Shown one piece after another: positions 13,142-27,800 of a stretch of 64,000 nucleotides of DNA. The notes beneath the pieces are model-generated. The model did not search any database, was not told the DNA's origin, and worked only from the letters and a program-made list of their open reading frames with translations. Within the stretch, counting starts at the first letter, position 1. Each line of letters starts with the position of its first letter. Made by a program: the position numbers and the translations under genes. Location: positions 40,135,325 through 40,199,324 of the forward strand of contig QCXZ01000064.1 of NCBI GenBank assembly GCA_025024175.1, given 5' to 3'. Source of the DNA: Rhyzopertha dominica. Its lineage: Eukaryota; Arthropoda; Insecta; Coleoptera; Bostrichidae.

Positions 13142-14045
13142 ATGGTGAAAGGGGGACTCTTGACCCTAGAATGCTTCAACGTTCGGTGTGCTGTGACCTT
13201 ACGTCAAAATGACATTTCCGTGAACCTACGTGTGAGTAAAGCTGTTCAACCACGTTACGCAGTCAAGTTCTGTGCTAAATCAAATAAAAACCTCGTTGAC
13301 GCCCAACAAATGACTATGAAAGGGTATAGACTCTCTCTGTGCCATATTCTCAAGTTTGCAGGTGGTTGAAGTTGCTTAAAATAAACCGGGAAGTGGTGGC
13401 TTACCCCTGCCGTCAATTAGCAAAGGTCACAGAAACGTCTCTCGAATTCGTAATGATATAAACACTCTCGGTGTTTAGAAGACCGCGATGTACTACGACA
13501 TCGTTACCAATAATCTGCAGGTAAGGGACGTGTGTGCTAAGTTGGTCACAAAATTTTTGATTGTTAAACAGAAGAGTGACCGAGTGATGATCCAAGTAGA
13601 ATTTTGGAACGGGTTTAAAGCAAAGCTGATTCTTTGTAGAATATCATTACTGACAGCGATATGTCCATTGTACAACCCGGGGTAAAGCGCCAAATTTTCA
13701 AAAAAGCACACTTCGAACTGCCTTCGTCCCAAGCATGCAAGGATGAGCTAATCAAAAATTAAAACAGTCAGCCTAACTTTTACGTGAAGTGTTCGAGAGA
13801 TTATTAAACAGGAAAGAAGATAGCTACACCACGACAACTTTACCAACACCATTTTGAGCATCTGCAGTTTCTAGGCAATTTTGTTTCAATTATGTACAGT
13901 GTTGAAGATGAAGACTCTCTAAATGGAACTTCTATACAAAGTCCTCGCGTCGGCACCTTGCAGGAGGCGTATCGTGAATAGAAAAGTCGATGACAAATGT
14001 GCGTAGATGCTCAAGGGCAGTGCATTAAAGAATACTAAAGTTTGT
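13142..14045 (+). pseudogene. Mariner transposase pseudogene
   Basis: Fragments of a mariner-family transposase can be followed on the plus strand through several frames. RYAVKFCAKSNK near 13255-13310 resembles the N-terminal helix-turn-helix start (family: QRxxIKFCxKLxK). DVCAKLVTKF with QKSDRVMI near 13526-13595 resembles the KVCAKxVPKxLxxEQKxxR block just before the first catalytic Asp. A CVDAQGQ stretch near 14000-14025 resembles the family C-terminus. Stops and frameshifts are frequent and the catalytic aspartates are not readable. The spacing from first to last block, about 0.8-0.9 kb, fits a mariner coding region. Inverted ends were not located. This is a family-level assignment from residual similarity. 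Confidence 0.55.
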
Positions 14046-17000
14046 AACCATATCTTAAATATTTTCTTGTCAGCTTAGTTATCTTGCGGACAAACGCTGT
14101 ATGTGTATTAGTGATTTGTGTATGCTAAATAATGTTTTGTCTGTGGATGACCAGGGTTAATGACTTAATCGTTAACGACTTTTACGCACAACTGCATTAA
14201 TATTGTTTATTTACACTAAGGCTACGAAAATGCGAAAGCTTTACATTACTCCAGCGGGCTGTTATGTATAAAAAAAGTCCGTTGAGCCGTAAAATGCATG
14301 GAAAGAACCGTCGAAGATGAAATTGAACGAATTTCAACAACATATGATGAAAATATAGAACGTACAATTCGACACTTACTGAAAAATAATGTTGCCATCA
14401 GAAATACCACTGTAATTAATTTGAATATTAGAATTTGAGGTCTTGTGCATTTTTTCTCCTTTAAGGTCTCAAAAAAATTTTTCAACAATTTTGAAATTCG
14501 TGTTAAACTCTTCAACTTCAGAGCTTCCATCCTCCACGTCTTTTGTTAAAAGTAGTATCCGCCCCACTCTCTACTAACAAGCTGGCCGATGTTCTTCGAA
14601 AAGTATGCCTCGTGTATCTTTTTGAATTTGGAACTATTGGTATCTTCTAAAAATGGCGATGATAACATATCTTCCTTGTAACTCTAAGCCAACAAGAATC
14701 TTATGGTCAACAACGGTAATTCCACGATGTTCATATGTTATCTTCTTCGCAATAGTTACAAGAATTGCATGAACTTTGTCACCTACATTCGATACTGCCA
14801 CATTGGCAAGTCCTCCTTGCGGCATGGTTCATAAATTCCAAACACAAGAGCTACCTAAGCAGAATGCAAAATAGTGTGAAACACAGCGTGCACATAATTG
14901 ACTGCTGTCACACTCAATCATTACATAAATTTCACTTGAAGCTTTAGTAGTAAGCCTAGTCATATGCCGGACAGAAACTCGACTGATATTTCTTTGACTT
15001 TAAATAGAAATCAATCATGTAGCTTTATTTTGTCAAATGCTCTAATAACATGCCACCTCGCTATAATAGGCCAATAAAATTGCTCCATATATGGTATGTG
15101 CTGGTACTCCTTTCTTCAGCATCCAAAGCTTTAACGGCTGGTACTTTGTTTCATAACACTTTTTGGATTTCGATGGAAGCTATCTATCCAAAGCTATCAC
15201 TTTTGAATTAAATAGAGGGCATTCGCTAGCAAATTTGACTTTATTTTGTTTAATGTTTTTATTATTACATACCGTAGCCGAAAGTTCTTTTCTTTCACAA
15301 ATCTTACAACAATAAGTACGTTACCTGAATTTATTTGTGTGTAAATACCTATTTTGCCATGCGACAATTCTCGATGAATTTTCAAATGTTGCATGCACCA
15401 AATCACACTGAGTTCCTGAGCAGCAATGACAAGCACCAATCGAAATACCTAGATAATCTGCAAACACGTATAGCAAACAATCAAGCTCATTGACATTATA
15501 ACATAACCTTGACCCTCCACTGCCACACGGTACACGCTATATACGTTACACGTGCACAAAGTTGTCAGAACCACCGAGAAGCCAAGTACGTTCGACGTTC
15601 ATCGCAGGCGACCGACCATGTCGCCTACCCAGCTATATTCACGAAGATTTTGCTACATCATCTGTCTTAAAGGATGCTGATTCTGCATGACGTTTCAGAC
15701 GGTCAAGTAGAGTCGCGTACTCTCATAACAAAAGTTTGCGATAAAAGCCGGCTTTCAAATTTTCGTGCGATGTGCGTCTTGAAATGGAATATTAAATACT
15801 GGTACAACAATGCATATCGGAAAGTCGCCCTGGCGAGTCGCCATTGTCGTATATGATGGTGATGGAGATACGTCATTTGATGACGTAACTTTAAAGTTCT
15901 GTGAACAGCGGTATAGGTATTTAACATACACCTGAGGTTATGGGAACTAAAAGGGTCAGCCCACAGTGCAGGTCCATTTAAATTGAGGTAAAGTATACCT
16001 CTACACGATTTGGAATTATATTGAGTGTAGTTTCATGCAAGAATTTTTAGCATTGATATTTCGTGCTTGACCACCACGTTGTAAACAGATGAGATTCAAG
16101 TATTTACTGAAGATAGACGAATAAACAAAAGAAAAAATATATCTTAGCCATTGATGTGGTGTGGAACAGAATAACAATATTGCATAACTCCATCTCATCA
16201 TAACTATGAAGCGTAGAAACCAAAGCAGTGTAGTTTCTACCGCATAAAATGTGCATCACAAGTCGTTGGAAACGTGGTCCATTTCCAACAGAACTTTATC
16301 AAATGTTGTTAAAGAGCACGTACTACTTGTAAAGTCGCTGCATAAAATGCGGAAATAAACGCTGCTGGGTACGAGGTAGACGTTATAGTTTAGGACGCGG
16401 CACCTGGGTTTTGTTCATTTCGCGTAACGATCGTAACTTCCGCTATAGTCAGTAAAAATGCGTTATATTTAGCAAATATGAACAGCGCAAGTAGATATGG
16501 CGTCATAAATCTTGCGATTTTAACCAGATCGCGAGACACTAGCACAAAAATGCATGCAACTGTTAGAATTTAGGGAACATATCGTATAGCAGCTATAGCT
16601 GTAATACATCTGGACTATAAGGCATTCGCACAGCTTCTTCTANTGGCACAAGAAGGCGGTAAGATTATTAATAAAATGAAGAAACACAACATACTTTTGT
16701 TTTACCTACGNGTCTGTCATTTAAATACAAGGATAAATGGCAACATGTCAGTGTGTCAATTAATTTGAGGCACCTNGNCAGAACATCGTTGTGCTATCAG
16801 TAATGAGCAACTAGTTACCCAAACTAGCCACACTTAATTGAAATCCTCAATTAAGCTTGAGCTTACATATCAGTAAAGTTCATGCAGGCCTTAAGAACGA
16901 AGATAAATCAAGTCATAAATTTTCCATTTTACAGTAACGATTCTAATGGCTAGAATAAAAAGAACTGATACTGCGTAATTATACTTCAGTAGGGAATCGT

Positions 17001-20000
17001 ACGTGTCATTATTAGGATCTTTCAATATATACACGTATGCAAAAGATTCACTTCGTTACGAAAGGCAAACAAGTTAGCTAAGAAGTTCCCACGAGTGTAC
17101 GAGTTTAAAATTAATCTAATTGGCAGCTTCTGCTAACGCACTTGCGCCGCCGGTCTGTGCAGTTAAAGAACCTAACCGGTGTTTATAAAAATACCCTTCA
17201 ATAGTCAACACTTATGGATCATTAAGCACAACTTTGAAGAACAGGCAACCTGCAGTGAAAAGAGTAGTTTAGACATAATACCAGTAAAAAAACCTCTACA
17301 TCTTCAAATATTTAATAGTAAACTGCACAACTCAAGAAATCTATGGCAAATTATAAAAATTCCATGGCAACAGAATTTTGCTTAGTCCAGTGTTGATATG
17401 CATTAGTTAAATAATATAGGCTAAATAGACCGTTTGTCTGCCCTTGAATACGTTATAGATCTATAGAAACGTAAATGCTTTACCCACAAAGATACAATGT
17501 ACACACATTTGTATAAATACTAATCAATGCACAGGGATACCTAAGCGTGCTGATTAGAAATGCAAAGTGCAAGGCCAATGAATTCGCATGGAAACTAGTA
17601 CCGATGAAATTGCACTCCGAAACTAGGAAAATACGCATTATTAGGTTCACCATACTTTGATTCGTTTGTAGTATTAAGCCATGAACTTGAACGAAGTAAG
17701 GTCAATGTCGGTAGGTAATAGTGTTGGAAATTAAGCTACTTAGCAATTGCATTTTATATTCAAATCTATTACCTGTGTTATCTAGAAGTTATTAGTAATT
17801 AAACATGTAAGGTTCACATTAATGACTATATGAAAGAAATAATGCAAGACGATTTGACTCATTCAACTACGCTAATGGCTTGTCAATTTAGTAGCATTAT
17901 TATAAAGGTTAGCTGTTATATACTAAATTATAGGTATATATTATTATGACCTTATCGTTAACTTTTTCAGCAAATAAATAATTAAGTGTTTTAATGTTTC
18001 TATCAATATAACAGCGAAAAATGGGTTACACAGTGAGTAACTATATAATACATCATTTGAGCTAGTTTAGCAAATATCAGTATAAAACGTTAGAGTAAGC
18101 AGTTATGACCATATGATTAGATTATAATAAATACAGCGGTTTCCGAGGGCATTTTCTTTATATATGTGAAATAAATACCTTTCGGTAAAGACAAAAGTGC
18201 ATGTGTCATTGTATTAATAACCCTAAAATTCCGGTCTTGATGATCCAGGTTGTAGCGTGCCTGTCTGTACCCCGAGGGATAGAGGATTCTGGTCTTTTCC
18301 TGGACGGGAGTTAAGTGTGTCCTGTACATGCAAAAATATATAAAAGATTAAGCTGGCTAACTGCCACAAACCGATAAGACCAAGTTTGAAGTTTGTCAAC
18401 GGCGAGTCGTCTTTAAACGTTTACGAACTATAGTTCAACAGCTTGCGATGATCAGCTTTTTTCTTTGTGAAGATGAAAAAAAGTACCTATATTCATTCTC
18501 GTAACTGTACAACACGAACAAAGTTGTATGAAGCAAAACAACTATAGTTGAGTGAAGCGAGCGGAGGTAATTAATGAGATGCAGACGAATAAGCTTTGTG
18601 TAGTAAATAGATTATATTAAGATAGGTAGGTTTTTCACCTTGTTGGGCTTTGTAGGATACATCAAAAAAACAGCAAGCTAAGTTTCAGGTTTCTATGCGT
18701 GCAACGTTTTGTTGAATTTCGTTAACAAACTCGGTAACTATGAAAAGTACTTAGGTCAGCCAGTACAAAGGATGGGTGGGTCGAAGCCAAAGACAGTTGG
18801 AAGTTGGTAATTTGTAGTGTCCAGTTGAACTGTAACAATTGTGGCAATATATGGTAATGTTTAAATAGATGGNNAGTCCTTTCGAATCCATAATACGACG
18901 ATAATTAATTTTTGCGACTATAATAACTAGTTAGTTTTCATAACAATCTACGTTACAGATAACCCTGCTTAGCGTAGTTTGGCAACGTTGCTGAGAGGCA
19001 GAAACTATCTTTTTTTTTGCTGACAGAAAAGCAGAAGATCAAACAAAAATTTTACATTTGGCACTTGTGTGGCGTACAAAAATATAGTATCAAGTGAAAA
19101 TAATGCTGTTATTCTTAAGTAACTGTTGTGAAATACCAGAACTTGTTCAAATAGGAAACACAATTGGGCGACCGCATTTTGATCATGGGAACAAGATGAC
19201 TACTATAGAAAACGCTAAGAGAAAAGTATTTGGTTAGTTACAGAAACACTAGCTTTCCAACTCGAAGCAAAATTAAGGGTCGCGCATAGGAGACTGCGCG
19301 TCGTCCTCAGTCTCTCCCAATAGACTGGCATCGGCCAGGCGCTACAATGGTCGCGCTAGTATGTACATCAGATCATAGACAACGCCAACATAGAATGCTT
19401 TCGTTGATGATTATAAATCTGAACCAGAAACTGCAGTAATCGACCAATGTGTATTTTGTTAATATAACAGAAAATCGCTCATTTTATTGCCTGTCGCCAT
19501 TGCAAAAACTGCCCAAGTATGTATTTTATGATAAGTCGTACAATCTGGCAACTACCTGTCAGTGCAGTTCCAGAAGCTGTTACAAATGATCGAAACTATC
19601 ACGTCAGAGATCACGTGACCCAAAAGGCGGCGCTGCCGAGCGTTCAAATCGACCGATATCTTCTAGTTTGGTAATTATTTATTTTTGAGATAACAGCTAC
19701 CGAAAGAAGGTAAAAAACGGTATTTTCTCTTAAAGAATACCACATACGTTACATTTTTAACACTTAATTACCGGTGTAAAGTCATTTCCCGTCTTCTAAA
19801 TTATTTTATGTAAAAGACGTCAGAAGTATTTGCTTTCACGATTTTGTTTGGTTGTGTTGTAATTGGATCATTATTTCGGCAAAAAATTGTTTACATGTTA
19901 GAAATCTTGTCTTTTGTTCTTGTGAAATAAAGTTTATTGTGGTGGTGTGTAAGTTTTAGTAGGAGAATTTGAATTAAGGTAACTCAGATTGAGTTTTGTA

Positions 20001-21616
20001 TTTGTTTAATTAGTTTAAAATTACTAAGAACTAGTCTTAATGCGATTACTCGAACTATCTCGTTTAATTCACAAGCATCCTGTGGTTAGTTTTAATGTCG
20101 GTCACCCATAGTAATAGAAAAAGAGGTTCTTACTAGTGGCACTTAGAACTTACAACTCGAAATTGAAATATCTTCGCGATATTAATTTTAATCTGTAACA
20201 CAAATTTAAACTTGCTGTGCACAATGTTTTGGCTTTGGGAAGACCGAGTACCAGTCTTGTCGTAAGATAATACACTAATATTAATTGGCTCGTATAATTT
20301 TCAAGAATTAACGGTGCCTTGATATGTAGAAAACTGCTACTGTTAACTATAATCAGTATTTCGGGAAGTTTAGCAAAAAAAGTTGCCAATAATCAGACGA
20401 TTAATATGGATAATGAAAAGAAGCAGTCCCAACTAGAGTATCCCGATGCAATACAAAGAATGTTGAACACCGTACTGTTATATATAACGCTCTGAGATAA
20501 TAAAACGTCTATTCACAACGCTCAGTCTGAATCAATTTGCAATCGCGTTAAGGAATTAACATTCCTGGTTAATCGGAAAATCAACGACCTGCATGACTAT
20601 GTGACTACCTACTGATTATTTTGCCATCATGTACATAAAGGCATTCACTTCACGTCCAACCGATATTTACATATGCAGAGCGAGGTGACAGCTAAATGAT
20701 ATATTTGCCATAGAATTATGTTATAAAAACTTTATACTGGCCATAAATAAAAACATTAAACTTACAAGTGTGTACTGCATATTGTTGTTTTATACCCACA
20801 CGTTCTTGCGTCATTTGTCTATCGGACGTTAGAAGAAAAAACCTTATGCACTAACCCCCTATGTACAATACGGTATGCGTGCAATTTCTTATTTTGGAAC
20901 GTATTAACCACTATTGTAATCATTTAATTAATATGGTTTATAGGCCATAAATTACAATCAGGTAATTGTTAGCTTTATGAGTTATTAATTTTCGATCCCA
21001 ATGGCTAGCTGTAGCTTTCTGCGAGCCGTTTTATGTATTATTTTACTGCTTCTTGCATGGATATTGAAAATTTATCTGCGACGTGCCGTTTTGCTTTTTT
21101 ATACTTTCGAGCACGACAGTAAATAGAACGAAATATACAAGACAGAATCTAACAAGCCGTATAACTTAAACATTGGGGCGTACACTGTCATAAGTATTTT
21201 GACAAATACGTAGGTAATTAATTCTTACTTTACGATAAGAATATAAATGGGTTAAAGGTGTCAGATTTTGATCACTGACGTAATCAGTAATTCAAATGAT
21301 GCCAGTTGAACGAAAATTTTCTTTAAATGCTACAGCTTCCAGTGGTTAATTTAAACGAAATACCCCAAATTAAATCTATTCATATTTATGGCGATTCTAC
21401 ATTCAAAATTGATCGATTTTAATATATGTGAAAAAATTACGTCGCCAAGAGTCACTCCAAAACCACCTCATCGATTGAAAATGAAACATGATGTTGAGCT
21501 TTTAGCAATGAAAATCAATGTCAATTTTACAGTAGTTGGTAAATACCTATAGGTTCGGAGGGATTTGTATTGTATGTTTGATTATACTCTTATTTGGTTT
21601 ATAAAGAAAGAATTGA
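14046..21616. other. No gene seen
   Basis: About 7.5 kb with no supported gene. Frames of 60-94 codons (for example 14246-14530 and 14634-14825 on the minus strand) have no recognisable domain. A GC-richer patch near 19270-19370 could be an old element but is not identifiable. Single N characters occur near 16.6-16.8 and 18.9 kb. Confidence 0.5.
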
Positions 21617-21642
21617 TGTATGTATATATGTATGTATGTATG
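21617..21642. repeat. Short (ATGT)n microsatellite
   Basis: A short run of ATGT/TATG-type repeats of about six units, slightly imperfect. Confidence 0.7.
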
Positions 21643-23311
21643 TTAAGTAGAAAATTTTTAGTACTATAGCTTGTGGACTGGGGAGCTGCATCTTTAAAAA
21701 AAATTTTGCTGAGCTGTACATAGAACTTCTTAAGTAACAACCCACCTATTTATTTGATAGAACTTAAAATTATAATTATAATTATAACTATAAAAGTACT
21801 AATCTTATTCTGATTTTTCATTGCATTTTGTGTAAAAAATAGACAAAAAGTTTTGTCTTAATATCCCTACATGCAATTCACTGCGATATTTATGAGTTTC
21901 TAGTACTAATGTTAATAAACTAAGCTTTGTTAGTTGATACTTATTACAAAATCAATAGTCAAACTATTCTTTCACAGTCACAAGACCAACTTGGCACTGA
22001 CTTTCGTTGCAATCTTATTACTTTCTTAACATCACTTAAAATCAAAATCAATTGTAGACAAATCTAATCAATAGGCATGGTGCTTACTTTAAGGCAAATG
22101 TGAACAAAATTGTCTAGTGTATAGAAACAAAGAAATCCTCATCGACCTCCTTTAAGTGCTCCTGCTTTAGAAAAATTGTTCTCATTGCTTTGATTTATAG
22201 AATTGAAAATGAGTCTTGCTTTTCTTGGTCATAGTAAGAATCGCGGATAATCACTACGATTTATACAAAAATTTAGACATATTTCAAAGTCCGTAAATTT
22301 TAGATATGTTAAATGGTATTGGACATCGAAGGAGATTTAAAAACTTTATCAAAACAGAAGAATAAAAGTAAACAATTTCATTAAAAATTAATTTTGGCAA
22401 CTAAAGTACTTCTAAGTAGTTTGGAGCTCTATCGAAAGACTTAAAAGTTGGTGGGTTGCTATTTAAAATGAAATAGTATACTATGCAGCCTAGCAAAATC
22501 TCTATGTATAAGCAAAATGAATATTAAGATATGCAACTCTACAATAAAAAGAATATCGTTTATTTTGTACTCTACTCTAACGGGCCAGGCCAAACCTAAT
22601 ATTTTTATTGGAAGCCGATTGAAAGCGTGCATTGTTTAAATTGAGATTAATCTATCAAGAAGAGTTCCCAGCAAACATTATTTTGCAGTGATGTAGAGAA
22701 ATTATTGAAATAATAGGTAGAATTGACACCTGACAAAAACATCAATATTATTCTACTGAAAAGCCTGTGAAAAGACGCAGCGTGAGTAGTGAGACCGTTA
22801 ATATTCTTAGTATTTATTATGCAGTCGAAATATTAAGAACATTACATTTACACGTAAACCAAAAATGAAACTTCTCGTTACCCCTTGTGTAGTCGCAAGT
22901 TGCTTTCGATCAAATTAGCCTTAACCCTGCCAATCCAACCTTTTACGAGGACCCCTAAGTTTTAGAAACACTTAACAATCATTTCCGTTAAATGTATAAG
23001 TTTACCTACGTAAATACTTAAAACGATACAATACGCTTAGTTTGCGTAGAAAGCTTTAATCTTGAAAAATACAAATAAATGCAAATATGTAGCTACAGTA
23101 TAGCGATCTTTACGTTTACAGTCCTGAAATACACCTGAAAAACTTACCCAGTACAGAACTGAAAACTTCGTATTAAAAAGCTTCTACTGGCCGTACATCG
23201 TACCGATAAAATTAAGTTTTGTTATTCGGTTTGCGCATGGAATGTACAACTACATTTAAAGACTACATGGTTGAGGTGTGGACTAAATGGCCTTATAGTA
23301 TTACGGACGAA
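21643..23311. other. No gene seen
   Basis: AT-rich sequence with a short AATTAT repeat near 21769-21790. No exon or element was recognised. Confidence 0.55.
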
Positions 23312-23354
23312 TCTTCTTTCTTCTTCACAGGCGTCTTCTTTCTTCTTCCACAGG
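23312..23354 (+). repeat. Tandem duplication resembling two 3' splice sites
   Basis: TCTTCTTTCTTCTTCACAGG is followed two bases later by TCTTCTTTCTTCTTCCACAG and a G. Each copy is a pyrimidine tract ending in CAG, so on the plus strand this reads as two consecutive acceptor-like sites about 23 bp apart. Whether either is used is unknown. The following open frame is short and unrecognised. Confidence 0.5.
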
Positions 23355-24718
23355 TGACGAATAAGCGTCTTGTAGATTACCACGATGAGGTCTTAGGTTA
23401 GGTAACGAATGTTTAAGTATTTAGGATTTGGCAGCGAGAACTATGTACATTAATTGTTTAAAAGATATCTTATAAAAGGACGTTGCATTTGAACTGGAGG
23501 TTGACGGATTTGAACGGCGAACTGCTGAAGGATCTTCTCTCTTGGTGCTTGCTATCTAATTTGAAAAAAAGAAAAATATACAACTCATGCATTACCAATT
23601 TGGTTATAGAAAGTAGAGTGAGCATCCAAAATTACTTACTACAAAGTTAAAGAGTGAGTGGAATACTTTACGTTAAACTTATTAAATTTTGAGTGAAATT
23701 AGGTTTTTAATCATCCATACTGACGGGTAGAATTGCGGAGCTCGATGCCGTCGTACATGTTCAGGTTGTTCATCCGGGAATATTCGTTCACAGCTCGTTT
23801 TCCTATTTTTCACATATCATTAGAAACAGTCAAAAGAACAGCTAGCTACGTATGACAGATAGTTGGATGTATCAGGCATTCTAGAGTATATTTCTACATT
23901 ACTATAGACAGACCAAATTTATACATTCCTCCGTGGATGAATTCAGCACATACTGATTAAAATTGAACCCGGTATTCTTAAGAAACTGACGAAACATCAG
24001 AACTTACTCTTCGGTTACACCTAATAACTTTGTAAAAGTTTGATCCGCAAATAATTTTTTGGCCATTCTTTCAACTTTAATTTTTATACAAGCATATAGA
24101 AATATAGGTAATAGCTTTTGGAAGCACAGTTCTCTAAAGCAACAAATAACTTAAACACACCATTTGAATACCCAGGAGAAGAGACATCAAAGAAACTACC
24201 AGTAAGCCTATTAAAGTTCAAATGACCACTTAAGAAATAATTATTCCCTTCACTGAATATGTCATAATTTTCAGCAACCCTATTTAATTATTAGAATTTC
24301 TTTAAAATTTATTATTAAATGCTTAGGTATAATAATATTATGTCCGTTGCATTATTCTATAGTAATTACTCGAATGCAGGAGAGTTTAATGTCTTAGATA
24401 AACCAAAAATTTTGCTAGGCTAAAGAAAAAATATTATAAAACTACAGAAACCTAGATAATTTCAGATCAATTTTATGCAGAATATAACTTTGGCAAAGCT
24501 AACCTAATGGTTTAACTAAAGCGTCGGTTGACAATGCCTTCTAGCATTTCAAATTTAAAAAAAAAGTGCTACTAATACACAGATATTATAAATTTTGTTA
24601 TTAGAAGAAGCATATAAGTACGCCTCAAATACCTGGATCCAGTAATATCATTTGTAACTAGCTTTACATCCAAGTTTGAGACGACACACATATTAGACGT
24701 AATGGAGGATAAATTTAG
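23355..24718. other. No gene seen
   Basis: Includes the region downstream of the minus-strand exon at 24.7 kb, which should hold its 3' UTR. No clear AATAAA was found close to the stop codon. Confidence 0.5.
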
Positions 24719-24882
24719 TTATAATAATTCTAGCTGACCTTCCTCTACCCTGCGAGCAGCCTCCTCCACATTCGCTCCGGCGTCCTTAAGAATGGCGTAC
24801 ATCAGATGCATCATCTCCCAGGGATACTTGAACCTGTCCAGTAGTTTTTGGCAGTCTTCTAACAATGAGTCCTTTGATTGAT
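24719..24882 (-). CDS. Last coding exon of an unrecognised host gene
   Basis: On the minus strand the tract ACTTTCTTTTCAG is an almost ideal 3' splice site, and the exon starts right after it at 24882. The frame then runs for about 54 codons to a TAA at 24719-24721. The peptide is acidic and helix-prone. It includes LLEDCQKLLDRF, YPWEMMHLMYAI and NVEEAARRVEEG, has one Cys, and ends in QLELL. Base composition changes sharply to higher G+C inside the exon, and codon use looks like that of an expressed gene, not of the transposon relics around it. I do not recognise the family and propose no function. No upstream exon was recognised to the right on this strand, so the remainder of the gene would lie across a long intron or outside the window. 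Confidence 0.65.
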
Positions 24883-27800
24883 CTGAAAAGAAAGTGCATT
24901 GCTTCAGGTATGTCATTCAAATGCTACGTTACAGAATATTTATTATGCTAATCCATAAAGTGTTTAGTTTTTCGGATATAATTGGCTATATTTCATTCCA
25001 GAAATAATTTACAAATGAACTAATAAGTTTGATAAGTAATCGGTATCCAATTGTAAAGTGCTAATAATTGTTACGGCAAAGATAATAAATACTTTGTAAA
25101 CACTTCTTGTTCCGTAAGCGACTTATTCATGCAGACGAGTGCCCAGACACAATAACGGCAGCTACGATGTCTAATCGTTATGCCAGTCGCAAATTTCTAT
25201 AGCGTAATGCGTATAGGTAGGTAATAGAGCTTATCTGCAACTTTAATAGCGCGCGTGTTTCCTCCACAGCTCGTAAGCTTAAATATTAATCCCCAGAATA
25301 TAACGGAAAGTGAAAATTACATCATCAGTTATATATGTAGACGTGACACAAGCTTTGCTCACCTCTTAGGTTTAACAATGTTAGCTTTTTGCAAATTCGC
25401 AGATGGTAGAGGTATAGGTGCTATAGGTTAAAGTTTTCACCTAGGTATTTTATTAGATCATAAACAACATACTAATCAGACACGAAGAAATATAGTAGAG
25501 TGTTTTATGCTGCCATGCAATACTGAATTGTTGTCAAATGAGATTATTGAACAGTAGTTATAACCACTATATAAAGGAAGAAAAGAAATCTTTCAAACAA
25601 CAGTAGGCAAGTACAATTTTCAGACAGTATCTTCCGAAGGTTTATGTATAAATCGTGGAGCATTTGTAAAGTAGTAAGGAGCTATTTAATAATATATCCC
25701 AGATATCCCTTAACGCACAAAAATACGAAAACCCTGTCCAGAGAATAACTAACATTCTTTACACATTCCAATTAAAGTATGGTTTATAAAGCGTGTTGCA
25801 CTTCCGATGAGCAGACTCCTTTATTTTCGTTAGTTTTCGGAGCACAACTAGCTAATTTTGCGAGAACATGGAACTCCACAAGACAAGTTTGTCACCTCTG
25901 CCTGCTGCAACCCTGCAAAGATAATTTATTTACAATACTTTGCTTCGCGTTATAAATGTCGGGAAATTTTATCAAAAAACACCAAAAAATATCCAATAAA
26001 ATAAATAAATAAAACAAATAATTCAATAATAATAAAAAAATATTGAGATGCAGTCAGAGTTAACACAAACAATGGGGTTCATCAGAAGAAATGAAATCAT
26101 CTATAATCAGCCTCTACCGATCCTTTCCCAGTCATTCTTCTTTTCCTTTTTAACTGTGATTGTCAACTAAGTTATTCTCGAGAGTTCTTGGTCTTGTTGA
26201 TTATGTTTCCGCATAGTCTCTTCCAGCAGGAAGTAATAAAAAATTGAATCTTGATGAAAAATTTGGAAAAAGTAGAAATGATAGTTCTTTGGTAAAGCTC
26301 AGTAAGTGGGATTAAAATTGGGTTCTAAGCAACTTCTTGGGGAACATCTTTTCATGTCTATAATCGCAAAGCAAAATATTTAAGAAAATCTTTGACGGAA
26401 AGCAGCCAGCAGGGGCAACATCTCATATCTTAGATCTCGTTGCTTGACAAGATTCGTCTTGTCCTTATCCCCATCAAATTCGAAAAATTAGCAAACATTT
26501 AGGGGTGTCCCCATTTTAAGTGCGCCATACTGTAAAGTCCTAATGGCATTTCGTCTATCGACTAATAAATTACATCCTAATCTAGCCCTGCCCGTCAAAG
26601 TCAAACTTTATCTAAACCACCGAGACATGAACACAAACTCTACGATAACCTGGAAAAGGGGCAGCTACCCACCAGCCAACCATTAGGGGCTTTCGAAAGC
26701 TTTCATAGACGACAGGTAGCAGATAAGCGGATCGCATGCAAGCCAACCACCTCTCATGGTTTATCGAAGCCGTCCGCCGCCTTATCCTGGCTTCGCAGGT
26801 TATTTTTTTACTCCGGGTGCTGGTTTCTGCGTTATAACTATCCAATAGAAAATGATGTTGTTGGCTCTGGCCCCTCCTGTTTCAGTGGAACCGCTGTTCC
26901 ATTGGATATTATAATGGCACATGCTGGTAGACAGCAGGAAGCTATTAATCAAGGCAGGCGAAGCAAGATACGCGGTGCACCTGGTGTGCCTAATGAGAAA
27001 ACAATTTGCTGGCTAGGCGGTGGTTATGTCACCTTTTGCAGTCGACATTATTGTCTTAATCGATTTGCTGGTCTGGGGCATATTTATTGGCTTGTTTCTT
27101 AAGTGCTTTCGTTTGTTTTTTTGCGACGGAGACCACCTTAACTGTTTTAGCTGGTGGTCACGAGGTTTAATCGATTGGATTCCAACAGTAACTGATGTTA
27201 CGTGAAAGTAACACAACCGGTTGCATTTTGTTATAATTGTGCTGAAATGTTGTTTTAACACAAGTAAAGTGTATGCTACGGTTATCCATGTACAAGACAA
27301 AATCGCGAAACACGCTATAGAAATTTCGACTCATATTTGTTAAACGTGTACAGGTATTCACCTCATATACAAGTAATACATATGGATACATTTTATTTTT
27401 GGAATGGATAAAACTGACGAGTACAGAAGTAAAAAGTAAATAAATTCATTTGAAGAAAAAATTAAACCAAATCTATATCCTAGAGGTAAACAGAAGTTGT
27501 TAGTGTTATAAAACTGAGTAGGTATAAATAAATTCTAACTCCAATATAAGTAAGGAAAATTTGGTTTTATTAGCTGTTTCTTGATTTTTTTTACAAAGAG
27601 AATGCTTAATAATTATTTTTACACCCGCTAATTGAGGGTTTGTAGTACCCGGTGCATCTTATACTGTTTTATCATTCAACAAATTAAAAAGGAAAAGGAG
27701 GCTGGAGAGAAGCTGACGAAGAAAAATGTAATAAACGTACAAGAAAGGTGAATGCATGAAAAGCCTTCAAAAGAGTCATGTCATAGTAATGCTCTCTGAA

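Noticed and set aside
14634..14825. Minus-strand frame as a LINE endonuclease fragment
   Set aside because: A vague resemblance around the GGLA start only. No catalytic motif or neighbouring LINE sequence supports it.
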